The notes under the pieces: model-generated
The model's input: the letters and a program-made list of their open reading frames with translations, nothing else
Databases searched by the model: none
Told to the model about the DNA's origin: nothing
Source: JAVWGW01 sp036655915
Lineage (GTDB): Bacteria > Actinomycetota > Coriobacteriia > Coriobacteriales > Eggerthellaceae
Reading direction: 5' to 3'
DNA length: 6,980 bases
NCBI GenBank assembly: GCA_036655915.1
Contig: JAVVPE010000064.1
Location: 1 to 6,980 of the forward strand
Position numbers and translations under genes: made by a program
Shown: positions 6,137-6,980 of the stretch, piece by piece
How positions within the stretch are numbered: position 1 is the first letter of the stretch
Layout: every line of letters starts with the position of its first letter

Positions 6137-6370
6137 CTAAACCACTTCTTCGACCAGTTCGGGAAAGCTTTTTATCAGATCGATAGTCTCTTGGGCAAAC
6201 TGTTCATCCACCACTTCGATGGCAAAGCCGGCATGCACCAACACGTAGGATCCCACCTGCGCCTGCGGCGTCAAATCGAGGGAAATGCTGCGCGTTACCC
6301 CCAAAATATCCACCGTTGCCAGGCGGTCTTCATTCAGTTCGGTTATTTTTGCAGGAATAGCGAGGCACAT
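6137..6370 (-). CDS. hypC: [NiFe]-hydrogenase assembly chaperone HypC
   Basis: HypC (HypC/HupF/HybG family) is a small cytosolic chaperone that carries the Fe(CN)2CO group, with HypD, and delivers it to the hydrogenase large-subunit precursor. At 77 residues it has the usual size. It begins with the signature MCLAIPA; C2, exposed after removal of Met1, is the essential cysteine. GSYVLVHAGFAIE (41-53) contains the conserved histidine H47. The C-terminus is acidic. The ATG at 6368-6370 is fixed by this N-terminal signature; only a weak purine-rich AAGAGA lies upstream. The start codon lies in one arm of a 9-bp inverted repeat (6368-6376 with 6409-6417). It forms a two-gene unit with hypD. Confidence 0.96.
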   Translation of the reverse strand: MCLAIPAKITELNEDRLATVDILGVTRSISLDLTPQAQVGSYVLVHAGFAIEVVDEQFAQETIDLIKSFPELVEEVV

Positions 6371-6417
6371 AGGCAGTCTCTTTTCATCCTAAAATTCTTC
6401 GTTTTCAGCTGCCTATG
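6368..6417 (-). repeat. 9-bp inverted repeat with one arm covering the hypC start codon
   Basis: CATAGGCAG (6368-6376) and CTGCCTATG (6409-6417) are perfect inverted copies separated by 32 nt. In an RNA starting upstream of 6417 they would pair and hide the AUG of hypC. If transcription starts inside the spacer, the repeat would instead be a DNA operator flanking the promoter. Confidence 0.55.
6386..6415 (-). promoter_or_regulatory. Weak candidate promoter of hypCD
   Basis: Minus-strand TAGGCA (6410-6415) and TAGGAT (6386-6391) are 18 nt apart, each matching consensus at about 4 of 6 positions. The -35 lies in one arm of the inverted repeat 6368-6417. Transcription would start near 6379, giving a very short leader. 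The 9-mer TAGGATGAA at the -10 also occurs before the B3/B4 gene (2120-2128), which may mean a shared promoter type or chance. Confidence 0.25.
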
Positions 6418-6455
6418 GTAGCACGGCGCGCCCGCAGGAAAGCAAGCCATCGCCA

Positions 6456-6479
6456 GGCGGCCACTTTTAGGCGGCCGCC
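6456..6479. repeat. GC-rich hairpin between hom and hypC
   Basis: GGCGGCC (6456-6462) and GGCCGCC (6473-6479) pair perfectly around a 10-base loop. GGCGGCC also recurs as a direct copy at 6470-6476. It starts 13 bases after the hom stop codon on the minus strand, where a terminator is expected, but no T tract follows on either strand. It may be a weak or Rho-assisted terminator, or an RNA-stabilising structure. Confidence 0.5.
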
Positions 6480-6492
6480 CTGCGCGCGAGCC

Positions 6493-6980
6493 TTAATCTT
6501 GCACGCGGATGACGGAAGGTTCGCAGTTGCCGATAAGTACACCATCCAAGTTGGCAATATCAGCCAAAACGGCGCGAATATTCTTTTCGCGGGCGGTGTG
6601 GGTCACATACACCAAATCAACGGCGCCGCCATCTTTTTTGCCGCGCTGCACCACGGAATACACCGACACGCCATGGCGCGCGAACACTTCGGCCGTAGCC
6701 GCCAAAACACCTGATCGGTCGGCCACAACGAAGCGCAGGTAATACTTCGTTGTCAAATCTTCCATCGGAATAAGCGGCAGCGAATCGGTGCAGGTGCAGC
6801 CGACCAGCGGCGAAACGCCCGCCTGAATGTGGCGCGCCACTTCTAGCACATCGCCCATAACAGCGCTTGCAGCGGGGCCCGAACCGGCACCTTCGCCAAA
6901 GAACATGGTTTCGCCCACGGCATCACCCACGGCATAGATGGCGTTGAACACGCCATTCACCGTTGCGAGCGGATGGGCAA
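6493..6980 (-). CDS. hom: Homoserine dehydrogenase, C-terminal part with ACT domain (5' end beyond right edge)
   Basis: Homoserine dehydrogenase reduces aspartate semialdehyde to homoserine with NAD(P)H, on the way to threonine and methionine, in the cytosol. The visible 161 codons start in frame at the right edge with AHPLATVNGVFNAI, the end of the catalytic domain, followed by GEGAGSGPAASAV (about 28-40), the family's conserved glycine-rich segment. A C-terminal ACT domain begins near visible residue 78 (TKYYLRFVVADRSGVLAATA) and ends near NCEPSVIRVQD. ACT domains in this family bind threonine for feedback inhibition. This layout fits the monofunctional Bacillus-type Hom rather than the aspartokinase fusion, although the N-terminal end is not seen. 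The NAD(P)-binding part and the start codon lie outside the window. It is 122 bp upstream of hypC, with a GC hairpin between. Confidence 0.93.
   Translation of the reverse strand, partial: AHPLATVNGVFNAIYAVGDAVGETMFFGEGAGSGPAASAVMGDVLEVARHIQAGVSPLVGCTCTDSLPLIPMEDLTTKYYLRFVVADRSGVLAATAEVFARHGVSVYSVVQRGKKDGGAVDLVYVTHTAREKNIRAVLADIANLDGVLIGNCEPSVIRVQD

Noticed and set aside
1..6980. tRNA genes, rRNA genes, CRISPR arrays, cydX or cydCD
   Set aside because: I looked for these on both strands and saw no regularly spaced repeats, no tRNA-like fold and no candidate reading frames.

Overview
The window reads as a piece of a moderately GC-rich bacterial chromosome in which every supported gene lies on the minus strand. 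A short-Q-loop cytochrome bd oxidase, hydrogenase maturation genes beside a homoserine dehydrogenase and an IS66-type element would all fit an anaerobic or microaerophilic actinobacterium such as a member of the Coriobacteriia. That placement is inference from protein flavour only; no rRNA or other marker is present.

From left to right, the first 510 bases are the end of an IS66-family insertion sequence. It has a terminus beginning GTAAGCG on the minus strand, a promoter, and a GTG-started accessory transposition gene that runs off the left edge. Next come a gene for an HNH nuclease-like protein with an unusual hydrophobic C-terminal tail (558-1265) and a B3/B4 tRNA-binding-domain protein (1371-2096). 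An intrinsic terminator at 2191-2241 separates these from the cytochrome bd ubiquinol oxidase genes cydA and cydB (3350-4840 and 2325-3347). The two cyd genes are 2 nt apart and form a compact operon without cydC, cydD or cydX. The 217-base region upstream of cydA holds the hypD terminator, a good sigma-70-type promoter and three stacked inverted repeats that look like operators.

The right part holds hypC and hypD (2 nt apart), two core factors that build the Fe(CN)2CO group of [NiFe]-hydrogenases. Upstream of them is the 3' part of hom (homoserine dehydrogenase with ACT domain), which runs off the right edge. The partner hypE is not next to hypD; a terminator follows instead. The hypC start codon lies in one arm of a perfect 9-bp inverted repeat.

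The genes mainly represent housekeeping and respiratory functions: H2 metabolism (hyp), low-oxygen respiration or oxygen scavenging (cyd) and threonine/methionine synthesis (hom). A small accessory patch (IS66 plus HNH) occupies the left 1.3 kb. I saw no convincing new multi-gene system. The items most worth a second look are the layered dyads at the cydA promoter, the dyad over the hypC start, and the HNH protein with a membrane-like tail and an in-frame 21-bp duplication.
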